From NCBI GenBank assembly GCA_963732905.1, contig CAVTBM010000001.1, positions 186,001 to 250,000 on the forward strand: 64,000 nucleotides of DNA. The letters run 5' to 3'. Shown here in pieces: positions 8,835 to 16,443 of this stretch. The position numbers and the translations under genes were made by a program. Each line of letters starts with the position of its first letter. The stretch's first letter is position 1. Origin of the DNA: DASQZK01 sp963732905 (GTDB taxonomy: Bacteria > Bacteroidota > Bacteroidia > Bacteroidales > GCA-2748055). The notes under the pieces are model-generated. The model saw only the letters and a list, made by a program, of their open reading frames with translations, was not told the origin of the DNA and made no database searches.

Positions 8835-10634
8835 TTATTTTGTCATTATGGCAACAGCTACTGCACCTTTGCCGGCATGAAGCCCGATTACCGGGGAGAT
8901 ATTGAGGACTGAAAGCGGTTCGGTTCCCGTAAGAGCTTTCATCTCCCGCAAGAACCACTCCGTATTTTCCTGTTCATTGGCGTGCAGAAGGATGTAACTT
9001 AACAGCGTTTTATCATCCAGGAATTTGCGGACATGTCCCATTACTTTGCGCATATTGGCCCGCTGGCTGAATGCTCTGTCGAAGAGGGTTGTGGTGCCGT
9101 CGGGTTTAATGGATACGATAGGTTTAATATTAAGAAGTTTTGCCAGCCTGCCTTTCATAGCGCTTACCCTTCCGCTTCTGACCAGATAACTCAGGTCTTT
9201 TACGCTGACGTAGAGTTTGGTATTGTCACGCCAGCCGGCGAACTGATTCACGATGTCATCATGATCCATGCCGGCTTCAATGGCTTTGGCAACGCGGAGC
9301 GTAAGCAATCCCAACGCTCCGGAGACCTGGCAGGAATCAAGCACTGTGATCTTCTTCTTCATCTCCTTTGAAATGCGTTCGGCAGCCCTGCTGCTGTTTC
9401 TGAATGTTCCGCTGAATTTTTCCGAGAGATGCACGGCAATGACCGAATCATAATGACTGGCAAGATGGGAGTACATGTTCAGAAAGGCACTTTCATTAGG
9501 CTGGGAAGTGGTGGGAAACTGCGTGACATTTTCCAGCAAGGTAAAAAACCGTTCAGGTTGAAGTGTGATCTTATCGATATACTGGCTTTCTCCGAAATGG
9601 ATGTTCAGGGGCACATAGTGAATCTGGTAAAAATCAGAAATTCCGGTCGGGAGGTCAGAGGTTGAATCGGTAACGAGTGCGATATTCCATTTCCGTGCAG
9701 TCACCACCTCATTCTGTTTCACCATGTCGTCTGCTTTCTGGAAGGTTGTGGTACCGTATTTTTCCAGTTTTTCGAAAAGCAGGGACGGTTCATCGGTGTG
9801 AATATGCAACCTGACGATCGTTCCGGAACCGGCAATGACCAGCGAGTCGCCCATTGGACTTAACGCTTCTTTTATAGCCTGTTTATCAACGTTCACACCT
9901 CTGATGATAGCCTCGGTGCAATAACGGAAATGAAAGTCATCGTGCGAGATACTCTTAAAAGGCGCTTCAATAACAGCCTTTGAGGAAGCCACGATCTGAC
10001 GGTGTAAACTTCTTTTCCGGATTCCTTCCAGTACGCCTTCGAGAAAAAGTACGAAACCTTTTGCCCCGGCATCGACAACATTGGCAAGGGTCAGAGCTCT
10101 AAGCTTTTTGGTTGTCTCTGCCAGTGCAACAGTAGCGATCTCATAGGCACGGGAAAAGAGACGCGAAAAATCGTCAATGACATCTTTCTGAGAGTAGATG
10201 AAATCAGCCCATTCCCTGATCACAGTGAGCATAGTTCCTTCCACGGGATTGGATATTGCTTCATAGACATATCCGACCGATTTCCGAAGGGCTTCGGCAA
10301 AGGCGTGGATGGTCAGATGAGGATGGTCTCCCGATTCTACGCTCATTCCATAAAGGAACTGGGCGAAGATCACCCCGGAATTGCCTCTCGCTCCGTTCAG
10401 GGCAGCTACGGCTATTGCATCGGCTGTGACCTTGAAGGAATCATCGGGCCGGGCATTATCAATTATGAAACGGCAGGTGGAAGCCAGGTTGGTTCCGGTA
10501 TCAGCATCAGGAACCGGGAAAACATTGATCTGATTAAGTAATTTTTGATTTTCCAGTATCTTATTGGCTCCGGCAAGAAAGATACGGTAATACATTTTCC
10601 CGCTGATGCTGGTAATTTTGTCATTTTTCGTCAT
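8835..10634 (-). CDS. DhaL-DegV fusion protein (DAK2 domain plus fatty-acid-binding DegV domain)
   Basis: A 599-residue cytoplasmic fusion. The N-terminal third is a DhaL/DAK2-like domain with the nucleotide and metal motif VPDADTGTN near residue 38 and GARGNSGV near residue 78. After a linker, the C-terminal DegV domain starts near residue 316 (ALVTDSTSDLP), with the fatty-acid-contacting Thr/Ser segment FPTTSQP near residue 374. By analogy with the FakA/FakB fatty acid kinase, in which a DhaL-like kinase works with a DegV-type binding protein, this chain may bind and phosphorylate fatty acids; that is inference. The downstream membrane protein lies 2 bp away and may act on a lipid as well. 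Confidence 0.9.
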   Translation of the reverse strand: MTKNDKITSISGKMYYRIFLAGANKILENQKLLNQINVFPVPDADTGTNLASTCRFIIDNARPDDSFKVTADAIAVAALNGARGNSGVIFAQFLYGMSVESGDHPHLTIHAFAEALRKSVGYVYEAISNPVEGTMLTVIREWADFIYSQKDVIDDFSRLFSRAYEIATVALAETTKKLRALTLANVVDAGAKGFVLFLEGVLEGIRKRSLHRQIVASSKAVIEAPFKSISHDDFHFRYCTEAIIRGVNVDKQAIKEALSPMGDSLVIAGSGTIVRLHIHTDEPSLLFEKLEKYGTTTFQKADDMVKQNEVVTARKWNIALVTDSTSDLPTGISDFYQIHYVPLNIHFGESQYIDKITLQPERFFTLLENVTQFPTTSQPNESAFLNMYSHLASHYDSVIAVHLSEKFSGTFRNSSRAAERISKEMKKKITVLDSCQVSGALGLLTLRVAKAIEAGMDHDDIVNQFAGWRDNTKLYVSVKDLSYLVRSGRVSAMKGRLAKLLNIKPIVSIKPDGTTTLFDRAFSQRANMRKVMGHVRKFLDDKTLLSYILLHANEQENTEWFLREMKALTGTEPLSVLNISPVIGLHAGKGAVAVAIMTK

Positions 10635-10901
10635 CCCTTAGATTTTTACAAGCTTAATGAATCAAAACCCCGATTTTCACGAAAAATTTAAATATGTCCG
10701 GCGAAATTAAGACAATTTTTTCATTAAAAATGTTTATCCGGGTAAAAGTTCAGCAGGATAATCGTTCTTTTTTTGTAATAAATATCTGAATGTCTATCGT
10801 TTATGGCATACAGGGGCTGTGGCTTCAGGGATTATCACAGATTGACGGCTTTCTTCTTCATCCTCCTTCTTCCGTCTAAATGATTTCCTGACCAAACCAG
10901 A
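10635..10901. other. intergenic region upstream of the DegV gene
   Basis: An AT-rich leader region that must contain the DegV operon promoter; TAATTTCG on the minus strand is only an approximate -7 match. No gene is seen here. Tandem repeats follow immediately. Confidence 0.5.
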
Positions 10902-11016
10902 CATGGCGTACCGATATCAAAATAAGAAAACGATGTTCATTCAAGGGGCATGCCAAGGCGTTCCGATACGAAAATAAGAAAATGGCGTTTATTCAAGGGA
11001 CACGTCATGGCGTGCC
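10902..11016. repeat. 52-bp tandem repeat, 2.2 copies
   Basis: Two imperfect 52-bp units (10902-10953 and 10954-11005) are followed by an 11-bp start of a third (CATGGCGTGCC). Both units share CGATA, AAAATAAGAAAA and ATTCAAGG blocks. No coding potential or protein-binding logic is obvious. Confidence 0.85.
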
Positions 11017-11084
11017 TCAATGATTGCTTTTACGATGTATTGTTTTTGGTCACCCGATTCCAAATTCAACCTTCTGTCCGTTAT

Positions 11085-11170
11085 CTCCCTAACTCTCTAA
11101 CTCCCTAACTCTCCTAACTCCCTAACTCTCTAACTCCCTAACTCCCTAACTCCCTAACTCCCTAACTCCC
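11085..11170. repeat. octanucleotide microsatellite (CTCCCTAA)n
   Basis: About ten degenerate copies of an 8-bp unit, CTCCCTAA or CTCTCTAA, lie immediately before the esterase remnant. Such simple repeats can slip. A related CTCTAAT/CTCCACT tract lies at 24364-24410 before mutS2. Confidence 0.9.
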
Positions 11171-11211
11171 AATTAAGAACTACAGAGATATACGCGCACG
11201 GTTCCCGCCCG

Positions 11212-11499
11212 ATGCTTGAAAAATTGCCGGATCTTTTTGATGATTTAAAATATACTAATATGAACCGGACAGATTTTATGATATATCGATTCGTAAAAGA
11301 AAGGAAACGGGAAATTAAAATATTCCCTGACTGGGGTTTACAAGAAGACATGGTTTTTGGAGCAAACAGAAAATTTGTCAGGTTTTCGGACCAGTTGAAT
11401 TATGATTTTAAGTTCGTTGAGTTTAATGGGTGGCATGATTGGTCAAATTCAGGGAAAACATCTCCACTTGGGTTAATATCTCTGGCAGAAAATGAATAA
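11212..11499 (+). pseudogene. C-terminal remnant of an esterase-like alpha/beta hydrolase
   Basis: A 95-residue open frame resembling the last part of putative esterases. It has a D-x-G-x-x-E/D element (PDWGLQED), an ANRKF segment and a terminal GWHDW. The last normally carries the catalytic His of these enzymes (usually GGHDW). The nucleophile Ser region and the N-terminal two thirds are absent; the sequence upstream is microsatellite. It is therefore probably a decayed gene rather than an enzyme. The family call rests on short motifs and is moderate. Confidence 0.5.
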
Positions 11500-11623
11500 A
11501 TTCCCCTGGGTTACTCGACTGGAGCCAAAACAAGAAAAGATTTCTTGCGGAGAATATTCGGCCTAAATCCATTAAATATGCGGAGAATAATTCATATGTT
11601 TGTCGCATGACAATCCATTAAAA

Positions 11624-12721
11624 ATGGCAAAGTATATTTATCAATACGAAAATTGGCCTCATTTTACCTGGGATGAGAAACAAATTCAAGTGATTCTTGG
11701 GAAGGTACGTCATTTACAAGGTAAGATTTTTGGACAAATGGATGCTTTAGGGTTTTCTGTGAGGGAAGAAACAGTGTTGTCTACTTTAACAAGTGATGTT
11801 ATAAAATCATCTGAAATAGAGGACGAAAGGCTTAATTATGAACAAGTGCGCTCCTCTGTCGCACGAAGATTAGGGATCGATTTTGCCGGGATGGTCTACT
11901 CAGACAGGGACGTTGATGGTGTTGTAGAAATGATGCTTGACGCAACTCAGAATTATAATAAGCCTCTTGATGAACAACGTTTATTTGGTTGGCATGCAGC
12001 ATTATTCCCTACTGGAAGAAGTAACATGCATAGAATCGAAGGTGGTTGTTACAGAACCGAAGCTATGCAGGTTGTTTCAGGAGCAATGGGAAAAGAAAAG
12101 GTTTATTATGAAGCTCCACCTCCGGAAAAAATGAAAGAGGAAATGGATGTTTTTTTGAATTGGTTTAATAGTGATACAAAAATTGATTATGTTCTTAAAG
12201 CTGCAATTGCCCATTTTTGGTTCATTATTATTCATCCTTTTGACGATGGAAATGGACGTATAGCCCGGGCACTTTCTGATTTATTGCTTTCACTTTCTGA
12301 TGATAGTTCACAAAGGTTTTACAGCTTATCTGGTCAAATTCTTACCGAGCGTAAGGTGTATTACGAAATATTGAAAAAAGTTCAACATAGTAATGGCGAT
12401 ATAACGGAATGGTTGGACTGGTTTTTAAATTGTTTATATCGTGCTCTAAAAACATCGGAAGGAACAATACAGATGGTTCTTTATAAATCTGAGTTTTGGG
12501 ATAAGCATAAAGATACCAATATTAATAGTAGACAGCGGTTGATGCTGAATAAATTATTAGATGGTATTGATGGCAAGCTCAAATCCTCAAAATGGGCAAA
12601 AATTACTAACTGTTCAGCGGACACTGCTTTACGGGATATTAAAGATTTAATTGAGAAAGGTATTTTAAAACAAGAAGAATCTGGTGGTCGAAGTACAAAT
12701 TATGAATTAATCGAAGTATAA
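11624..12721 (+). CDS. Fic family protein (DUF4172-type N terminus, C-terminal winged helix)
   Basis: About 365 residues. The Fic catalytic loop HPFDDGNGRIAR (consensus HPFxDGNGRxxR) is near residue 205, so it should be an active AMP- or nucleotidyl-transferase acting on a target hydroxyl. An N-terminal helix carries SSEIEDE near residue 62, which fits the inhibitory S/TxxxE motif but has Asp where Gly or Asn is usual after Glu. The C terminus (about 310-365) looks like a winged helix that could bind DNA. The ATG at 11624 (MAKYIYQYEN) was preferred to the upstream TTG. The gene is AT-rich compared with its neighbours, suggesting acquisition. No separate antitoxin is evident. Confidence 0.92.
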   Translation: MAKYIYQYENWPHFTWDEKQIQVILGKVRHLQGKIFGQMDALGFSVREETVLSTLTSDVIKSSEIEDERLNYEQVRSSVARRLGIDFAGMVYSDRDVDGVVEMMLDATQNYNKPLDEQRLFGWHAALFPTGRSNMHRIEGGCYRTEAMQVVSGAMGKEKVYYEAPPPEKMKEEMDVFLNWFNSDTKIDYVLKAAIAHFWFIIIHPFDDGNGRIARALSDLLLSLSDDSSQRFYSLSGQILTERKVYYEILKKVQHSNGDITEWLDWFLNCLYRALKTSEGTIQMVLYKSEFWDKHKDTNINSRQRLMLNKLLDGIDGKLKSSKWAKITNCSADTALRDIKDLIEKGILKQEESGGRSTNYELIEV

Positions 12722-12919
12722 ATAGAAGTTCTGGCTCTAACTGGCTGTCATACGCAATGCCGGGTTTTGTGGGGCGCTTAAATTTAGTGCTTCTAATTAA
12801 CAATTTACGAGTTCGGAAGGTAGTAAAGGTGGGAAAATTTAAAGTCCTCCCTCCGACAGCCAGGGGCAATACCTACCCCCCTGGATTATTGTGACTATTG
12901 TTAAATATTTGTTTAAAAC

Positions 12920-14212
12920 CTACGGTTTTATGAGCGGATACGCGATGACCTCGACCGGATCGTCGTAAGAAATCATGTCAAGTTGCACATCGACAAATTC
13001 ATTCTGAACGGCCTGTATCCCGGGTATGATCACGGGAATATAATGCTGGCCGTAACCCCTGGCATACCCGTTAACATCGGGTTTTTCGATGAGCACCCGT
13101 TGTTTCTGACCGAGCATGGTAAAGTAGTAACGCAGTTGGTTGCGGTCGGAGATCTTCCGGATGATCTCACTTCGTTCGGCTTTTATTTTCTCCGGGACCT
13201 GGTCCGTCATCCGGGCAGCACGCGTCCCGTCCCGCCGTGAGTACCTGAAGGTGTGAATATGGCTGAAGCCTGCTTCGATGGCAACTTTACAGGTTTTTTT
13301 GAATTCTTCCTCCGTTTCACCGGGAAAGCCAACAATGATATCGGTGGTGAAGTTAAATCCTGTATAGGTCCTGCTGAATTTTTCAATGAGATCGAGATAG
13401 GATCTGACAGTGTACATTCTTCGCATTTGCAGGAGGACCTTTTCGGAACCGCTTTGCAGACATAGATGAAGGTGTGGTACCATCTTCGGGTGACTGAACA
13501 GCGAAGGGAAACGATCGCTGAAACCGTCGGGTTCAATGGAGGATATCCTCACCCGGAAATCGCCGTCCACTTCGAGGATCTTTTCAAGTACATCCTCAAA
13601 CCGGTTTCCCTCGTAGTCATAACGGCCAATGTTCACACCTGTAATGACGATTTCCCTGAATCCGTTAGCAGTCACGCGCCTGACATTTTCGACAATGTCG
13701 CTGACCGGCCGGCTGACCGCCCGTCCTCTTACCTTTGGGATGATGCAGAATGTGCAGAAATTGTCACAGCCGTCCTGAACCTTAATGGAAGTGCGGGTAT
13801 GAAGACTTTTTTCCACGGTCCCGAAACCAAAAACATCCCCCGGCATGGAGGAAGGATGAATGATTTCTCCCTTGAAGTGGCTGTCTACCAGTTGGAAAAT
13901 ATTATTTTTGTGCTCGTTCTCAATGACATAGGTGATGATGTCTTGTTTTTCAAGCTCTTCCTTACGGTGATTCACCATGCAACCAGCTACCACAAGGACA
14001 CCGCCCGGATTTTTACCGGCAGCCTGGCTGATAAAATTTCTCGATTTCTGATCACTCTGGTTGGTTACAGTGCAGGTGTTGATCACAGTCACATCCGATT
14101 TTTCGCCAAAATGGACCACCTCGTAACCTGCATTATGGAACTGCGTTACGAGAGCATCCGTTTCATACTGATTCAGCCTGCAGCCAAGGGTTTTAAAAGC
14201 AATTTTTTTCAT
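12920..14212 (-). CDS. mtaB: tRNA t6A37 methylthiotransferase MtaB
   Basis: A 430-residue radical SAM methylthiotransferase that converts t6A37 to ms2t6A37 in tRNAs reading ANN codons. The N-terminal UPF0004 domain has three cluster cysteines (TLGCRLN, NTCTVT and AGCMVN). The radical SAM site is CDNFCTFC near residues 149-156, and a C-terminal TRAM-like domain follows. The GCRLNQ motif is typical of the MtaB branch. It is last in a leftward operon after miaB (51 bp gap) and the flavin reductase gene. Confidence 0.92.
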   Translation of the reverse strand: MKKIAFKTLGCRLNQYETDALVTQFHNAGYEVVHFGEKSDVTVINTCTVTNQSDQKSRNFISQAAGKNPGGVLVVAGCMVNHRKEELEKQDIITYVIENEHKNNIFQLVDSHFKGEIIHPSSMPGDVFGFGTVEKSLHTRTSIKVQDGCDNFCTFCIIPKVRGRAVSRPVSDIVENVRRVTANGFREIVITGVNIGRYDYEGNRFEDVLEKILEVDGDFRVRISSIEPDGFSDRFPSLFSHPKMVPHLHLCLQSGSEKVLLQMRRMYTVRSYLDLIEKFSRTYTGFNFTTDIIVGFPGETEEEFKKTCKVAIEAGFSHIHTFRYSRRDGTRAARMTDQVPEKIKAERSEIIRKISDRNQLRYYFTMLGQKQRVLIEKPDVNGYARGYGQHYIPVIIPGIQAVQNEFVDVQLDMISYDDPVEVIAYPLIKP

Positions 14213-14263
14213 TAATGGTTCTCTCTGTCAACATTATTCTGTTCAGATGCCACGCTTTCCTCA

Positions 14264-15619
14264 TCAGGGCTGAAGCGAAGGCATCCCGATCCTGTTGGTC
14301 TCACCTTCAAGTGAAAATTCGGTAGCCCCGGTAACCCTGATATCTGTGAACCTGCCTATCAGTCCTGTTCCTTCTGCCGGGAATCTTATGTTGATCTTTC
14401 CTTCCGTCAGTCCGCTCAGATATCCCGGTTTGCGGTCTTTTCCCGTCACCAGAACCCTCACCGTGCGTCCGGCCAGCGACCGGTTATAGTTCCCTGAGAT
14501 TTCAGCCAGGATGCCGGTGAGGAGATGAAGGCGTCTTCTTTTCTCTTCCTGGCTTATATCATCTTCCCAACGGTAGGATGCGGCACCGGGACGGGCTGAA
14601 TACTGTGCAATATAGGCCATATTAAATCCGAACTCCCGCATTGCTTCTGCCGTATTCATGAATTGCTCTTCCGTCTCCCCGCTAAAACCAACGATGATAT
14701 CGGTGAACAATGTTGCTTCGGGGAGTTTGCTGCGAATGTACCCGACAATCTCCCGGTAACGTTCGACCGAATACTTCCGGTTCATCCGGATAAGTACCCT
14801 GTCGTCTCCCGACTGGAGAGGCAGATGAACCTGCCTGGCGATACACCTGTAGCCGGCCATCACGTCAATCACTTCCGGAGTCATATCCGTTGGATGAGGG
14901 GAGGTAAAATAGACCAGGAATTCCCTGTCCGTTTCATCCCCGAGTTTCCCGATCCTCTCAAGGAGCTGTGCAAAATTAATTTCTTTTCCCTTTTTGTCAA
15001 AACCATAAGAGTTAACATTCTGCCCAAGCAGGGTAATGGTTTTATACCCCGACCTGACCAGTTTTGTTACCTCATCAAGGATATCTTCAGATGGCCGCGA
15101 CACCTCCCGGCCCCTGGTATAGGGAACGGCACAGAACGTGCAGAATTTATCGCAGCCGTTCTGGATGGGCACAAAGGCTTCGAAATCGGACCGGTATGCA
15201 GGCTGTACATTCCAGAGTGAAAAGATATGTTCGTTTTTTGGAATGCTGAACGGATTTCCGTTAAAACCTGCCGCCGTGACAACCCCGTATTCCCTGATCA
15301 TATCAGGGAATGCAGATGCTTCGCTCATGGGGAAAATAAGGTCAAAAAGTTTGAGGAATTTTTCCCTGTCGGCAGGCAGTATACATCCCGACAGGAAGGT
15401 AATCAGGTTACGCTGGTCTTTCCATTTATTCCACCTGTAAATCCGGGAGTATACCTTGTCGATGGCTTTCTGGCGGACCGAGCAGGCCAGGATGCCCAAC
15501 AGGTTTGCCTCTTCCTCGTTTTCGGTATACACATACCCCATTCCTCTGATGATCGTGTGCAATCGCTCACTGTCAGAGAGATTCATCTGGCACCCGAGCG
15601 TGATCAGGTGATAAAACAT
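14264..15619 (-). CDS. miaB: MiaB-family tRNA methylthiotransferase
   Basis: A 451-residue radical SAM enzyme expected to methylthiolate i6A37 in tRNA. Cluster-binding cysteines are in LGCQMN near residue 10, LACSVR near 46 and SGC near 80. The radical SAM motif CDKFCTFC is near residues 155-162. A C-terminal TRAM domain extends over about residues 375-440. The GCQMN and ACSVRQKA motifs match MiaB better than MtaB or RimO. The sequence is somewhat unlike textbook MiaB, so the exact substrate is less certain than the family. It starts 15 bp after the flavin reductase gene. Confidence 0.86.
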   Translation of the reverse strand: MFYHLITLGCQMNLSDSERLHTIIRGMGYVYTENEEEANLLGILACSVRQKAIDKVYSRIYRWNKWKDQRNLITFLSGCILPADREKFLKLFDLIFPMSEASAFPDMIREYGVVTAAGFNGNPFSIPKNEHIFSLWNVQPAYRSDFEAFVPIQNGCDKFCTFCAVPYTRGREVSRPSEDILDEVTKLVRSGYKTITLLGQNVNSYGFDKKGKEINFAQLLERIGKLGDETDREFLVYFTSPHPTDMTPEVIDVMAGYRCIARQVHLPLQSGDDRVLIRMNRKYSVERYREIVGYIRSKLPEATLFTDIIVGFSGETEEQFMNTAEAMREFGFNMAYIAQYSARPGAASYRWEDDISQEEKRRRLHLLTGILAEISGNYNRSLAGRTVRVLVTGKDRKPGYLSGLTEGKINIRFPAEGTGLIGRFTDIRVTGATEFSLEGETNRIGMPSLQP

Positions 15620-15634
15620 CGCTTGCCTCCTCCT

Positions 15635-16300
15635 TTAAAAATAGACTTCCGTGTACATCTGCGAAGGTGAAAATCCCCGTTCCTGAAGAATGTCCATCGC
15701 TTCCAGTATCATATTGCTGTTTCCGCACAGATAGATAAGAACGTCGGGATCAAAGGATATGGTATGAAGATAGGCCGTTACCCTGCCCTGAAAGTCTCCG
15801 GTGTTATCGCGGGATGTACAGGTGATGTAGCTTTCTGGTGCAAAATGGGCTTTGTCATACGCCTCGTTTATCGTCCTGATCCCGTGAATCAGGGTGTAAC
15901 TGGCTTTAGGATAGGATCGCACAAAACTGTGGAACGGTGCAATGCCTGTCCCGCTGGCAATAAAGACCAGTTTCTTGAATGCGGGCGGTTGTGCATTATA
16001 CATGAAAAATCCATATGGACCATTGATATCTATCGTGTCCCCCCTGCTTAATTTTCGTAGTCTCTTGCTTACAATACCTTCCTCTACCTCCCGGATGAGA
16101 ATTTCCAGAAAATCATCACCGGTACCGCTGTATATTGAATATTCCCTTGATTCGACCGATTCGTGCAATCCGGCGACAAGATGCTGTCCCGGTTTGAATT
16201 CCATACCATTCCTGCTGAAGCGTAATACATAAGTTCCCTTGCATAGGTCTCTGACCTTGTCTACAACCCAGGGTCTGACCATTTCTTTTATTTCATACAT
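15635..16300 (-). CDS. ferredoxin/flavodoxin--NADP reductase-like oxidoreductase
   Basis: A 221-residue FAD- and NAD(P)-binding reductase of the FNR superfamily. The FAD-binding RxYS motif appears as SREYSIYSG near residue 52. The pyridine nucleotide part shows ASGTGIAPF near residue 115 and LCGNSNM near 190, and the chain ends in an aromatic (VYF), as in many FNRs. It is the first gene of a tight operon with two radical SAM tRNA methylthiotransferases. It may supply their reducing electrons through a flavodoxin or ferredoxin; that is inference. Confidence 0.88.
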   Translation of the reverse strand: MYEIKEMVRPWVVDKVRDLCKGTYVLRFSRNGMEFKPGQHLVAGLHESVESREYSIYSGTGDDFLEILIREVEEGIVSKRLRKLSRGDTIDINGPYGFFMYNAQPPAFKKLVFIASGTGIAPFHSFVRSYPKASYTLIHGIRTINEAYDKAHFAPESYITCTSRDNTGDFQGRVTAYLHTISFDPDVLIYLCGNSNMILEAMDILQERGFSPSQMYTEVYF

Positions 16301-16317
16301 TCCTGTAATTTTTGGTG

Positions 16318-16325
16318 CAAATTTA
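16318..16325 (-). promoter_or_regulatory. -7 promoter element for the fnr-miaB-mtaB operon
   Basis: On the minus strand this reads TAAATTTG, matching TAnnTTTG, 18 bp before the ATG at 16300. A near-palindrome around AAACCGGTTT lies just upstream (16327-16343) and could be a regulator site; that part is weak. Confidence 0.5.
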
Positions 16326-16443
16326 ATTTAAACCGGTTTTAAATAAAAGAACAGGATCAGGTTTATAATGTTCATGGGGAAGAGCAGGGGCAATTCCAGA
16401 CAACCTTTGCATTGCTCAAAAAATTCCTGCGTCATGAAACGGT

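Noticed and set aside
13466..14215. Long open frame of about 249 codons on the plus strand inside mtaB
   Set aside because: It is antisense to a well-conserved radical SAM gene and its translation shows no family motif; it is a codon-bias shadow.
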